Positions 56,034-64,000 are shown, counted from the first letter of the stretch. The stretch is 64,000 bases of DNA from Mycolicibacterium iranicum (GCF_002101705.1 NZ_LQPC01000021.1:1-64000), one strand, 5' to 3'. Numbers and translations are program-made. Notes: generated by a model from the letters alone, not told the origin.

Positions 56034-56882
56034 TCAGCAGGAGCCGGATCGATACCTACGCACGTAGCGCACCAGACCCGACACGGGCACCGGGCGGGGC
56101 CAGTCGTCGGCGCGGAAGAAGGCATCCGTTCCGCCGTCGACGAACACGACGCTGCCGCACAGGAAATCCGCCGCGTCCGAGAGCATGAACACCACCCAGT
56201 CGGCGAGCTGGCCGGCATCGCCGTACCCGCCGGTCGGCACTGGGAACGATTCCACGAACTTGGCCTGCTCCCCCGACGAGAGCTGTTCCTGAAGTAGAGG
56301 TGTCATGACGGCTCCGGGAGCCAACGCGTTGAGTCGGATACCGGCGCCAGCCCATTCGGGTCGCACCGCCTGACGCCGCACCCACCGGCTGACGGCGATC
56401 TTGGAGGCGGCGTAGGCCATCACGGGCGCGCGGCTGCCGAACACGCGGACCCAGCGCAAAGCCCGGTCGGGGTCGTCGGCGAGCAGCGCCCGGACAGCAC
56501 GCGCAGGCACCAGCGGAACCGTGGTGGTGGAGTTGCTGGAAAAGACCACCACCTTTGCGCCGTCGGCGCCCGCCAGCGCCGGGCGCCATGCCGTCAGCAA
56601 GTCCACCACGCCCAGATAGTTGACCTGCACAATGGATTTCGCCCGTCCCTGACCAAGGCTGGGGCCCAAGCCGGCGGCCATGACGGCGCCATCGAGGCGG
56701 CCGCCCGAGGCCAGCAGCACCTCTTCGGCGGCGACCTGACGACCACGCTCATCTGACAGATCGGCGACGATGTCGGCATCCGCGCGGTCCACACCGAGCA
56801 CCACGTGACCGTCACCGCGCAGCTTGCGTGCCGCAGCGCGGCCCATCCCGGACGCAGAACCGGTGACCACATAGACACCCAT
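56034..56882 (-). CDS. Short-chain dehydrogenase/reductase (3-alpha-HSD-like)
   Basis: A 282-residue SDR: TGSASGMGRAAARKL cofactor motif, VDRADADIVADLSD, Ser in VFSSNSTTT, active site MAYAASKIAVSRW (Tyr, Lys), and NALAPGAVMTPL. Resembles 3-alpha-hydroxysteroid dehydrogenases by the long loop before Tyr. No coupled neighbour. Confidence 0.85.
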   Translation of the reverse strand: MGVYVVTGSASGMGRAAARKLRGDGHVVLGVDRADADIVADLSDERGRQVAAEEVLLASGGRLDGAVMAAGLGPSLGQGRAKSIVQVNYLGVVDLLTAWRPALAGADGAKVVVFSSNSTTTVPLVPARAVRALLADDPDRALRWVRVFGSRAPVMAYAASKIAVSRWVRRQAVRPEWAGAGIRLNALAPGAVMTPLLQEQLSSGEQAKFVESFPVPTGGYGDAGQLADWVVFMLSDAADFLCGSVVFVDGGTDAFFRADDWPRPVPVSGLVRYVRRYRSGSC

Positions 56883-56928
56883 GAACGCGACTCCTTTCCT
56901 CCCGTAACCAGCGCGGATCCTGCCGTAC

Positions 56929-58344
56929 TCAGCGCGACGCGGCGACGGCGCTCTCCAACTCCGATAACGCGCGCTCGGTCAGCGCCACCAGTGACGCCAG
57001 ATCCGGCATCACAGTGCGCCCCGAGACGTAACCGATGGTGACCCGGTCGGAGTAGTTGCAGGCCGTCACGTTCAGGGCCTGGCCGTCGATGGCCACCGAG
57101 ACAGGATAGATCTCGTCGAGATGCGCTCCGTTCCAATACATGTCGCAGCGCGGCCCGGGGACGTTAGACAACGACACGTTGTAACCTCGGCGGAGCCGGG
57201 TCCCGAACGGGACACCGGGCAACAGGACCGTCGGTGCGATGCTGAGCGCCCGCAGCAGACTCGTCACATCGGCCCCCAGGGTCGTGACCTCATACTTGGC
57301 CCGCGACATCACCCGGTGCACCAGGGCGAGGCGTTCGGCTGGGTCGGCGACGTCGGTACCCAGCGGACACAGCTGCAGCCCGAACAGGTTGGCCTTACTG
57401 TCGGACCGTGAACCGGCGTCACGGCGCCGTACCGTCACCGGGCAGATCGCCACCAGCGACTCGGCCGGAAGTTCGGCATGGGCGGACAGCCACTCGCGAA
57501 GCACGCCGCCGGTCACGGCGGTCAGCACATCGTTGCCGGTAACTCCCGCGGCCTCCTGCACGGCTCGTATTCGTGCTTTCGGCCAGGAGGCGCCGGTGCA
57601 GACGCGTTCGCGGCCCACCCGCCCGTTGAACCGCGTGTAGGGAGCGCTCAATGGCGCCACGGCCGTTCCCGTCGTCAGGCCCGCGGCGAGCTCGGACAAT
57701 TCGGCCACTGCGAGCTTGCCGGCGAAGCCGAGCGCGGTGCCCACACCGGCCAGCACTGCCCGCGCTCCGTCGACCGGGTTGACCGACCGGCGGTGCGGAG
57801 CGGCAGCAGGTGGGGTCCGAGGTGTGGCGGCCACCGCGTACGGCGGCCGCATCGACCTTCGGCCGGGGTCGGTGGACAGCGCGGCGGTGATGAGCTGTAG
57901 TCCGGCCACCCCATCGACCACGGTGTGGTGGACTTTGACGTAGAGCGCGAACCGGTCGCGGGCGAGCCCATCGATGAGGTACGTCATCCACATCGGCCGG
58001 GACCGGTCCAGCGGATCGCTGTGCAGCTCACTCACCAGCTGCCACAGCGCATCGTCGTCGGCGCCGGCGGGCAGGGTGCGGCGCTGGAGGTGGTGGGCAA
58101 CGTCGATGTGGGTATCGGTGCGCCACATCCAGATTCCCGCGGTGTCCAGACCGACGTGCGTATGCCGCCGAAACCGCGGATCGAGTTCGTAGCGTTGCTG
58201 CAGCGCTTCCCGGTAGAGCTCGTCGACGTAACCGGGGGCGGCGTCCGGGGGCGGCGAAAGGATCAGCAGCGCTGCAGCGTGCAGCGGATCGGAGAGCAAC
58301 TCCGCCGTGATCATCGCCGCGTCCAGCGGCGCCAGCGGGTCCAT
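56929..58344 (-). CDS. WS/DGAT triacylglycerol synthase
   Basis: A 471-residue WS/DGAT acyltransferase with VKVHHTVVDGVAG (His139, His140, Asp144) and the C-terminal motif SNVPGPRCDMYWNGAHLDEI. ATG 58344 fits the family N-terminus (PLAPLDAAMITAE). Divergent from the alpha/beta hydrolase across a DosR-like box, as in dormancy-induced tgs loci; so it may be induced in hypoxia. Confidence 0.9.
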   Translation of the reverse strand: MDPLAPLDAAMITAELLSDPLHAAALLILSPPPDAAPGYVDELYREALQQRYELDPRFRRHTHVGLDTAGIWMWRTDTHIDVAHHLQRRTLPAGADDDALWQLVSELHSDPLDRSRPMWMTYLIDGLARDRFALYVKVHHTVVDGVAGLQLITAALSTDPGRRSMRPPYAVAATPRTPPAAAPHRRSVNPVDGARAVLAGVGTALGFAGKLAVAELSELAAGLTTGTAVAPLSAPYTRFNGRVGRERVCTGASWPKARIRAVQEAAGVTGNDVLTAVTGGVLREWLSAHAELPAESLVAICPVTVRRRDAGSRSDSKANLFGLQLCPLGTDVADPAERLALVHRVMSRAKYEVTTLGADVTSLLRALSIAPTVLLPGVPFGTRLRRGYNVSLSNVPGPRCDMYWNGAHLDEIYPVSVAIDGQALNVTACNYSDRVTIGYVSGRTVMPDLASLVALTERALSELESAVAASR

Positions 58345-58427
58345 GGGCACCAACCCCTCGCTATCTGCTTGCGCGCCATCGTCATCGGGGTTCGACCAGC
58401 CGCACAAGTGTCGCCCGGCCTACGAGT

Positions 58428-58447
58428 TCGGGGACCTTCGTCCCTAG
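58428..58447. promoter_or_regulatory. DosR-like box between WS/DGAT and hydrolase
   Basis: The core GGGACCTTCGTCCC is a near-palindromic DosR motif, 84 bp from the WS/DGAT start and 36 bp from the hydrolase start; it could serve both. Confidence 0.7.
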
Positions 58448-58482
58448 GCTCTAGAGGATCGGCGCGATTAGCGTCGGCCGCC

Positions 58483-59703
58483 ATGGCGCAAGGCGACGGC
58501 GGCCGCGAACCGGCTGCTGGTGGCGGGCACGTGACCTCACCACCGTCTCCGCTCGATCACGCGGTGCGCGCGCTTGGGCGGGCGGGCCGCTTCTACGCGC
58601 GGTCCTGGCGAGGTTATCTCGGCGACCGGCCCGACGATCTTCCGTTGGCCCGTCCCACGCCCGCGCTGGCGTTACAGGCGCTGCGGGATGAAGTGGTGCT
58701 GATCGGCTTTCGGCTGATGCGGCCTTTGGGCGATGTCGAGGCGTTCGAGCATCTTCGCGGAGAGGTGCAGGAAGCGATCGAGTTCTACACCGCGCAGGGC
58801 TTCCTGCAGCAGCCGGAACGGTTCTTCGAAGCTCCGCCGCCGCTGCTGGAGGCGACGGTGCGGCCGGTGCAAACCCGGAACCGCGCCTACCACCGCATCG
58901 GATTCGACAGCGGGTTCGCGCCGCGGTCCGGCGAACCCGGGCGGGACCGCTGGCTAGAATACACCGCCAATCGACGCGGCTATGCCCTGATGCTCAGACA
59001 CAGCAGTCCGCGCCCCTGGCTGGTGTGTGTGCACGGAGCGTTGATGGGGCGCGGCTGGCTCGATCTGACCCTGTTCCGGGCGTGGCATCTGCACGAAGAC
59101 CTTGGCCTGAATGTGGTGCTTCCGGTGCTGCCGCTGCACGGACCCCGCGCACGTGACTTGCCCTCGGGCGTCGCGTTTCCGGGACAGGACGTGCTTGACA
59201 ACGTCCACGCCACAGCGCAGGCCGTGTGGGACATCCGCCGGCTGCTGTCGTGGATTCGGATGCAGGAACCTGACTCCAGGATCGGGCTGAACAGCATCTC
59301 ACTCGGCGGACTGGTCACCGCGCTGACCGCCAGCCTGGAAGACGGCCTCAGTTGCGCCATTCTGGGTGTCCCTGTGGCGGATCTGACCACGCTGCTCGGT
59401 CGCCACGCGGGCATCGGTCGCGCCGACCCGCGCCGCGGCACCGTGGAAGAGGCTGCGCCGCTGGGGCCGATGGTCTCACCCCTAGCGCTTCAGCCGCGAG
59501 TGCCGATGCGCGGTCGCTTCATCTACGCGGGTGTGGCCGATCAGTTGGTGCACCCGCGCGAACAGGTGATCCGACTCTGGGAGCACTGGGGCAGGCCCGA
59601 AATCGTCTGGTATCAGGGTGGCCACACCGGGTTCTTCCAGTCGCGACCGGTCCAGCAAGCGATCGATTCGGCGTTGGTCCAGTCCGGGCTCGTCAACAGC
59701 TGA
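58483..59703 (+). CDS. Alpha/beta hydrolase, DosR-linked
   Basis: A 406-residue protein: helical N-terminal region (FYARSWRGYLGDRPDDLP), then an alpha/beta domain with WLVCVHGALMGRGWLDLTLF, nucleophile elbow IGLNSISLGGLVTALT, acid in FIYAGVADQLVHPREQ and His in GGHTGFFQS. Serine nucleophile: likely esterase or lipase acting on storage lipids. Divergent from a WS/DGAT. Start at ATG 58483. Confidence 0.85.
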   Translation: MAQGDGGREPAAGGGHVTSPPSPLDHAVRALGRAGRFYARSWRGYLGDRPDDLPLARPTPALALQALRDEVVLIGFRLMRPLGDVEAFEHLRGEVQEAIEFYTAQGFLQQPERFFEAPPPLLEATVRPVQTRNRAYHRIGFDSGFAPRSGEPGRDRWLEYTANRRGYALMLRHSSPRPWLVCVHGALMGRGWLDLTLFRAWHLHEDLGLNVVLPVLPLHGPRARDLPSGVAFPGQDVLDNVHATAQAVWDIRRLLSWIRMQEPDSRIGLNSISLGGLVTALTASLEDGLSCAILGVPVADLTTLLGRHAGIGRADPRRGTVEEAAPLGPMVSPLALQPRVPMRGRFIYAGVADQLVHPREQVIRLWEHWGRPEIVWYQGGHTGFFQSRPVQQAIDSALVQSGLVNS

Positions 59704-59851
59704 CGTGCTCGTGCATCAGCGTGACGCCCAGGCGCGCGGTGTCGATCGTTCCCCGCGCAGTATTCAGAGGCGCCACCCGTCCGATGCCAAAGCGAGCGTC
59801 GCGCGGCCTCGCCGAAGGCCGGCGGTGGACGCAATCCAGTGACTGGGCCTG

Positions 59852-59871
59852 GTGTGGACCTTCGGCCCTAC
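59852..59871 (+). promoter_or_regulatory. DosR-like box before the DUF3303 gene
   Basis: TGGACCTTCGGCCC (one mismatch from GGGACCTTCGGCCC), about 97 nt before ATG 59968. Confidence 0.6.
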
Positions 59872-59967
59872 GTCCCTACGTTCGTGGTTATTAGCGTCAA
59901 ACCGGTTTCGCATCGACGGGGCCTCCGACCAGCCCTCTACAGCACAACGTAGTGAGAGGAGCCGATC

Positions 59968-60244
59968 ATGAAGTTCTTGGTGTCATGGACACTGCCGCAC
60001 GGTGATTCCTACAAGGCCGCGGTCGAGCGATTTCTCGAAACCGGTGGTTCCCCGCCTGCTGGCGCGAAACTGACCGGGCGCTGGCATGGCTTGCAACGGT
60101 AAGGGCTTCGCCGTAGCGGAGAGCGACGATCCGAAGGCGATCTTGCATTGGATGACGGAGTGGTACGGCCTCATGACGATCGAGGCCACCCCCCTCGTTG
60201 AAGACGCGGACGGGGCGGCGGTGCTCAAGTCACTGTATGGCTAG
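59968..60244 (+). pseudogene. DUF3303-family gene, frameshifted
   Basis: From ATG 59968 (after GAGAGGAGC) the frame reads MKFLVSWTLPHGDSYKAAVE then FLETGGSPPAGAKLTGRWHG, the DUF3303 start, but meets TAA at 60100. The +1 frame continues with NGKGFAVAESDDPKAILHWM then TEWYGLMTIEATPLVED and ends at TAG 60242. A one-base insertion near 60088-60095 explains this. It sits behind a DosR-like box, and the lipoprotein gene start overlaps its end by 8 nt. Confidence 0.82.
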
Positions 60245-61085
60245 CCACCGCACCCATCGGGGTCGGTGGGTCGCGGTGCTGGCCGTCCTGGCCCTGACCG
60301 GCTGTCAATCGACGAGCGAGACGAGCCCGACTGCCGCGCCATCGGTAACCGCTCCGCCATCTGCGACCACCAGCCCGATGGGGGTCACGCCGACAGACGC
60401 GCTGTTCTACAGCACGGGTGGGTCGTTGTACGTCAGCGAACCCACGGGCGCCCCTGGCCGAAAGCTGACGGACGGACCCGTGGACAGCCAGCCGGCGCCC
60501 TCTCCCGATCTGTCGCGACTGGCCTTCGTCCGCAAGGCGTCGGCCGCCGACTACGGCGGCGAGCTGTGGGTCGTCGAGCTGACGCCGCAACTCGCACCCG
60601 CCGGGCCGCCTCGGCGGCTGGTGGACCCTGCCGGCCTCACGCGCGGCGGCGCCGATGTGTCGCCACCGATGGTCGCGAGTCCCCGGTGGTCGCCTACGGG
60701 ACGGCACATCGCCTTCGTCGACAATCCGACCGGCGGGACGGTGGACGGCGGAATCCTCACGGTGGCGGACGCCGGCACCGGCGCTCTCCTGCCTGCCCAA
60801 GAGCGGCCGTGGGCCGAGGCCAGCTTCGCGTGGGCGCCCGACGGCGATCACATCGCCTGGATCGATGCCCGCAGTGACGTCGGGCCGGTCGCGGTGAATG
60901 TCCTCACCGTCGGCGGCACGTCCTCAGCCGTCGCCACCGGCACGAACGCCTCCTCGGTCACCTATGCCGACGACGGCAGCAGGCTCATCTTCACCAACCC
61001 GGACACCACCGATCCCGGCATGTTCCGCGAGAACCCCTTCACGCTCCGCGTCGGCGGCGTCTACTCCGCCTCGGCCTCCGCCGAG
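60237..61085 (+). CDS. Beta-propeller (TolB/PD40-like) lipoprotein, 3' cut by IS6100
   Basis: A lipoprotein with lipobox LALTGC near residue 22 and propeller-blade repeats: ALFYSTGGSLYVSEPTGAPG, PAPSPDLSRLAFVRK, SPRWSPTGRHIAFVDNPTGG, FAWAPDGDHIAWID. The frame is interrupted at 61086 by the IS6100 left end after 283 codons, then runs 31 codons into the element to a stop at 61181. Its start overlaps the DUF3303 stop. Function of the intact protein is unknown; surface binding or enzyme scaffolding is likely. Confidence 0.82.
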
Positions 61086-61965
61086 GGCTCTGTTGCAAAA
61101 ATCGTGAAGCTTGAGCATGCTTGGCGGAGATTGGACGGACGGAACGATGACGGATTTCAAGTGGCGCCATTTCCAGGGTGATGTGATCCTGTGGGCGGTG
61201 CGCTGGTATTGTCGCTATCCGATCAGCTATCGCGACCTTGAGGAAATGCTGGCGGAACGCGGCATTTCGGTCGACCATACGACGATCTATCGCTGGGTCC
61301 AGTGCTACGCCCCGGAGATGGAGAAGCGGCTGCGCTGGTTCTGGCGGCGTGGCTTTGATCCGAGCTGGCGCCTGGATGAAACCTACGTCAAGGTGCGGGG
61401 CAAGTGGACCTACCTGTACCGGGCAGTCGACAAGCGGGGCGACACGATCGATTTCTACCTGTCGCCGACCCGCAGCGCCAAGGCAGCGAAGCGGTTCCTG
61501 GGCAAGGCCCTGCGAGGCCTGAAGCACTGGGAAAAGCCTGCCACGCTCAATACCGACAAAGCGCCGAGCTATGGTGCAGCGATCACCGAATTGAAGCGCG
61601 AAGGAAAGCTGGACCGGGAGACGGCCCACCGGCAGGTGAAGTATCTCAATAACGTGATCGAGGCCGATCACGGAAAGCTCAAGATACTGATCAAGCCGGT
61701 GCGCGGTTTCAAATCGATCCCCACGGCCTATGCCACGATCAAGGGATTCGAAGTCATGCGAGCCCTGCGCAAAGGACAGGCTCGCCCCTGGTGCCTGCAG
61801 CCCGGCATCAGGGGCGAGGTGCGCCTTGTGGAGAGAGCTTTTGGCATTGGGCCCTCGGCGCTGACGGAGGCCATGGGCATGCTCAACCACCATTTCGCAG
61901 CAGCCGCCTGATCGGCGCAGAGCGACAGCCTACCTCTGACTGCCGCCAATCTTTGCAACAGAGCC
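61086..61965 (+). mobile_element. IS6100: IS6100 (IS6 family), 880 bp
   Basis: An 880-bp element bounded by GGCTCTGTTGCAAA (61086) and TTTGCAACAGAGCC (ends 61965), the IS6100 inverted repeats, carrying one 254-residue transposase gene. Flanking bases do not form an 8-bp direct repeat (left CCGCCGAG, and CTGGAGTG after the last repeat copy), so it did not arrive here by a simple insertion. Confidence 0.95.
61147..61911 (+). CDS. tnp: IS6100 transposase
   Basis: A 254-residue DDE transposase of the IS6 family: N-terminal zinc-finger/helix-turn-helix region with DLEEMLAERGISVDHTTIYR, catalytic Asp in RLDETYVKV, Asp in LNTDKAPSY, Glu in NNVIEADHGKL. The ATG at 61147 gives the standard length. 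It moves by replicative (cointegrate) transposition. Confidence 0.95.
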   Translation: MTDFKWRHFQGDVILWAVRWYCRYPISYRDLEEMLAERGISVDHTTIYRWVQCYAPEMEKRLRWFWRRGFDPSWRLDETYVKVRGKWTYLYRAVDKRGDTIDFYLSPTRSAKAAKRFLGKALRGLKHWEKPATLNTDKAPSYGAAITELKREGKLDRETAHRQVKYLNNVIEADHGKLKILIKPVRGFKSIPTAYATIKGFEVMRALRKGQARPWCLQPGIRGEVRLVERAFGIGPSALTEAMGMLNHHFAAAA

Positions 61966-62225
61966 AGCTTTTGGCATTGGGCCCTCGGCGCTGACGGAGG
62001 CCATGGGCATGCTCAACCACCATTTCGCAGCAGCCGCCTGATCGGCGCAGAGCGACAGCCTACCTCTGACTGCCGCCAATCTTTGCAACAGAGCCAGCTT
62101 TTGGCATTGGGCCCTCGGCGCTGACGGAGGCCATGGGCATGCTCAACCACCATTTCGCAGCAGCCGCCTGATCGGCGCAGAGCGACAGCCTACCTCTGAC
62201 TGCCGCCAATCTTTGCAACAGAGCC
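61836..62225. repeat. Three perfect tandem copies of the 130-bp IS6100 right end
   Basis: Units 61836-61965, 61966-62095 and 62096-62225 are identical, each ending with the right inverted repeat. The unit encodes the last 25 residues of the transposase. Normal IS6100 has one copy. Confidence 0.95.
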
Positions 62226-62878
62226 CTGGAGTGTGCGCTGAGCTGGCCAATCGTGGCGTCAAAGACGTCCTCATCGCCTGTGTGGATGGGCTGACCGGCT
62301 TCGGCGACGCGATTGCCGCGACGTGGCCGCAGACCATCGTGCAAACCTGCACGGTGCATCTCCTTCGGTCGTCGATGCGTTTTGTTGCCTACGGCGATCG
62401 CAAACAGGTGGCCTCTGCGTTGCGCCTCATTTACACCGCGCCCACCATCGATGCCGCGGAAATCGCTCTGCACGAGTTCGCCGCGTCCGCTTGGGGGAAG
62501 AAGTACCCGACTACGGTTCGGGCCTGGGAGGCAGCCTGGGAACGCTTCATTCCGTTTCTGTCGTTCCCGCCGGCCGTCCGCAAAATTATCTACACCACCA
62601 ACGCCATCGAGTCGCTGAACTATCAACTCCGCAAGATCATCAAGAATCGTGGTCATTTCCCGAATGATCAAGCGGCAGTGAAGCTTTTGTGGCTTGCGAT
62701 CTGCGATATCGAAGACAAACGCTCCCGAGAACGCGTTCGTCACCGCGACCGAACGACGCCCCAGCGGTACAAGCAAAGTAACCGTCTCGTCGAAGGCGCC
62801 ATCGTCACTGGGTGGAAGCACGCACTAGGCGCCCTGGTCCTGGCCTACCCAGACCGACTAGAGCCATACATCTACTAA
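62226..62878 (+). pseudogene. IS256-family transposase, 5' truncated
   Basis: About 217 residues of a transposase that normally has around 400. The retained part has CVDGLTGFGDAI (second catalytic Asp region), TCTVHLLRSSMRFV, and TNAIESLNYQLRKIIKNRGH with the catalytic Glu. The first Asp region is lost, so it should be inactive. It begins within the IS6100 junction. Confidence 0.88.
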
Positions 62879-62922
62879 CCAACGTACTAACCAACGCGGC
62901 TCATACACAAAAGTCTTGACAA
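62226..62922 (+). mobile_element. 3' part of an IS256-family element
   Basis: Remnant of an IS256-type (mutator) element whose left half is gone. The right end is probably near 62922, marked by the boundary with DUF222 coding sequence and the segment acacaaaagtcttgac. It touches the IS6100 repeat array directly on its left. Confidence 0.75.
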
Positions 62923-63428
62923 GCTCGCTCACAGGCATGCTGGGCCAACTGGGCCTCGACATTCTCCCGGGTCTGGAAGTCCACGAACCCGGGCAGCTCA
63001 CGGAAGAACCACCGCAGATGCTTGATGTGCTCGGCGCCGATCAACCCCTGCGCCTGACCGCGGGCAAACCCCGGCATCGTGGGCGCCAGCGGTTCACCGG
63101 TCAGCGAGGTCCGCGGCCCGAACAGTGCCGCCTCGTCCAACCGCCGGTGCGCCTCCGAGGTGGAGATCCGCAACCGCTGCGACAACACCGCGGCGTAATT
63201 CTTGGCACCCAAGGCCACCGGTGAACTCTGAGACGTGATCCGCTGATACACCCGATGATCGAGCACCGGCTGCGCACGAGCGATAGCTTCACGACGCTGC
63301 TGCATATCCAACAACTCGGCATCGGTGAACGCGTCGATGGACAGCCGATTCATCTGCGCGGTCAGCTCTTCGATCTGGGCCAGGGCAGCCAGCATCGCCT
63401 CCCTGTCTGCGACTGCCGAGCTACCCAT
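62923..63428 (-). pseudogene. DUF222 (13E12) protein, N-terminal fragment
   Basis: The first about 170 residues of a DUF222 protein: MGSSAVADREAMLAALAQIE then ALGAKNYAAVLSQRLRISTS, EAHRRLDEAALFGPRTSLTG, matching the 54450 gene in order. It ends where the IS256 element begins, adding the foreign residues QDFCV to a stop at 62901. The HNH domain is absent. The ATG 63428 lies 3 bp from a LexA-like box. Confidence 0.85.
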
Positions 63429-63431
63429 GTC

Positions 63432-63447
63432 TCGAACATACGTGCGA
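63432..63447. promoter_or_regulatory. LexA (SOS) box of the truncated DUF222 gene
   Basis: TCGAACATACGTGCGA, one mismatch from TCGAAC-N4-GTTCGA, in the same 27-bp context as at 55964-55990 (24 of 27 positions identical). Confidence 0.65.
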
Positions 63448-63515
63448 CCACCGACAAGAAACCCAACGCTGTGGCGTCAGATACTGATGTGAAACAGGGG
63501 TTTTCACCCCCCGTC

Positions 63516-63570
63516 GACACTGCACTCACCGCGACCGCCACTCGCACTTCTTCGCGCTCAGTGCAGTGTC
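63516..63570 (-). terminator. Hairpin after the ferredoxin gene
   Basis: The 11-bp arms GACACTGCACT (63516-63526) and AGTGCAGTGTC (63560-63570) with a 33-nt loop; 9 nt after the ferredoxin stop on the minus strand. Confidence 0.45.
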
Positions 63571-63579
63571 AACGATGGA

Positions 63580-63771
63580 TCATTCGACGATGCGGAGCGC
63601 TCCAGAGGGGCAGAGCTGCACGGCTTTCCGCGCGTTGTCCTGCTCGGCTGGGGGCACGTCCTCGACCAGCAGTACCACGATGCCGTCGTCGTCCTGGTCG
63701 AAGACCGCCTCGCTGTTCATCACACAGACCCCGGCGCCGATGCAGACGTCGCGGTCGGCGCGCACCCTCAC
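63580..63771 (-). CDS. P450-type ferredoxin
   Basis: A 63-residue ferredoxin: CIGAGVCVMNSEAVFDQDDD, and C-terminal CPSGALRIVE. The spacing of Cys fits the 3Fe-4S or 4Fe-4S ferredoxins that feed electrons to mycobacterial cytochrome P450s. Its start overlaps the P450 stop (ATGA), confirming the pair. Confidence 0.92.
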   Translation of the reverse strand: MRVRADRDVCIGAGVCVMNSEAVFDQDDDGIVVLLVEDVPPAEQDNARKAVQLCPSGALRIVE

Positions 63772-64000
63772 CAGGCCACCTGAAGCGACTGCAGCCCGTA
63801 GATGAAGTGGAAGGACCGGAACGCCACGTCGTCGAAGGGTTCGTCGAGGCGCAGGGTCGGGAAGCGTTGCAGCAGAGCCGGAAAAGCGATCTTCATCTCC
63901 ATCCGGGCCAGCGGTGCGCCCAGGCAGTGATGGACACCGTGGCCGAACGCCAGATGTCCCATCGCGCCGCGGCGGACGTCGAATACCTCCGGGTTGTCGA
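63768..64000 (-). CDS. Cytochrome P450, C-terminal part (runs off the window)
   Basis: Only the last about 77 residues are in the window. They contain the haem-binding loop FGHGVHHCLGAPLARMEM with the cysteine ligand, and the C-terminal strands FPTLRLDEPFDD and HFIYGLQSLQV. Substrate cannot be told from this part. Translationally coupled to the ferredoxin. Confidence 0.93.
   Translation of the reverse strand, partial: DNPEVFDVRRGAMGHLAFGHGVHHCLGAPLARMEMKIAFPALLQRFPTLRLDEPFDDVAFRSFHFIYGLQSLQVAW

Overview
The window is high-GC actinobacterial DNA that reads as a fast-growing mycobacterium (Mycolicibacterium type). The evidence is several DUF732 secreted proteins, 13E12-type DUF222/HNH genes, WS/DGAT triacylglycerol synthases, PE-PPE-domain hydrolases, a CsbD-like stress protein behind a SigF-like promoter, a group 3b [NiFe]-hydrogenase operon of the hyh type and several DosR-like dormancy boxes. 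I saw no rRNA, tRNA or CRISPR array. No species can be fixed from the sequence alone.

Layout. 0-6.5 kb: a proline-rich membrane protein, a lipid-transfer thiolase, a small secreted protein, and a C4-dicarboxylate transporter (dctA) divergent from a CitA/DcuS-type two-component system. 6.5-20 kb: a beta-propeller protein, a stress block (two STAS proteins around a CsbD-like protein), small secreted proteins, an MFS exporter, a GDT1/TMEM165-type Mn exporter behind a yybP-ykoY manganese riboswitch, an ECF sigma factor with a DoxX neighbour, a Tat-exported acetamidase/formamidase homologue and a GNAT enzyme. 20-30.7 kb: a ClC transporter, an HTTM (vitamin-K-carboxylase-like) operon led by an 18-bp-minisatellite surface protein, a secreted hydrolase with an acidic linker, and a coupled FNT channel plus cyanase. 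30.8-32.9 kb: a frameshifted acyl-CoA synthetase and a small helical protein.

33-43.5 kb looks like a hypoxia/dormancy block. It holds a PE-PPE hydrolase, the hyhBGSL hydrogenase with its maturation protease behind two DosR-like boxes 22 bp apart, an acyl-reductase-like SDR, a WS/DGAT and a PlsC-type acyltransferase next to a TetR regulator with a palindromic operator. 44-52.5 kb holds a polar amino-acid ABC transporter with fused binding protein and permease, a renalase-like FAD protein, an MpaB/DUF2236 protein, a polysaccharide deacetylase, and a hydrolase/SDR pair divergent from a LysR regulator. 52.6-60.2 kb holds a second PE-PPE hydrolase with an acidic tail, a LexA-boxed DUF222/HNH gene, an SDR, a second WS/DGAT divergent from an alpha/beta hydrolase across a DosR-like box, and a frameshifted DUF3303 gene.

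60.2-64 kb is a mobile-element scar. An 880-bp IS6100 interrupts a beta-propeller lipoprotein gene, and its last 130 bp are present in three perfect tandem copies. It abuts the 3' half of an IS256-family transposase, which in turn truncates a second LexA-boxed DUF222 gene. A ferredoxin and the 3' end of a cytochrome P450 close the window.

Broken or suspicious genes are frequent: fadD (1-nt frameshift), hyhB (in-frame amber just before an otherwise preserved 8-nt overlap with hyhG), DUF3303 (frameshift), the IS6100-split lipoprotein, and the truncated DUF222 and IS256 genes. The point lesions could be real decay or sequencing error, and raw reads would be needed to decide.
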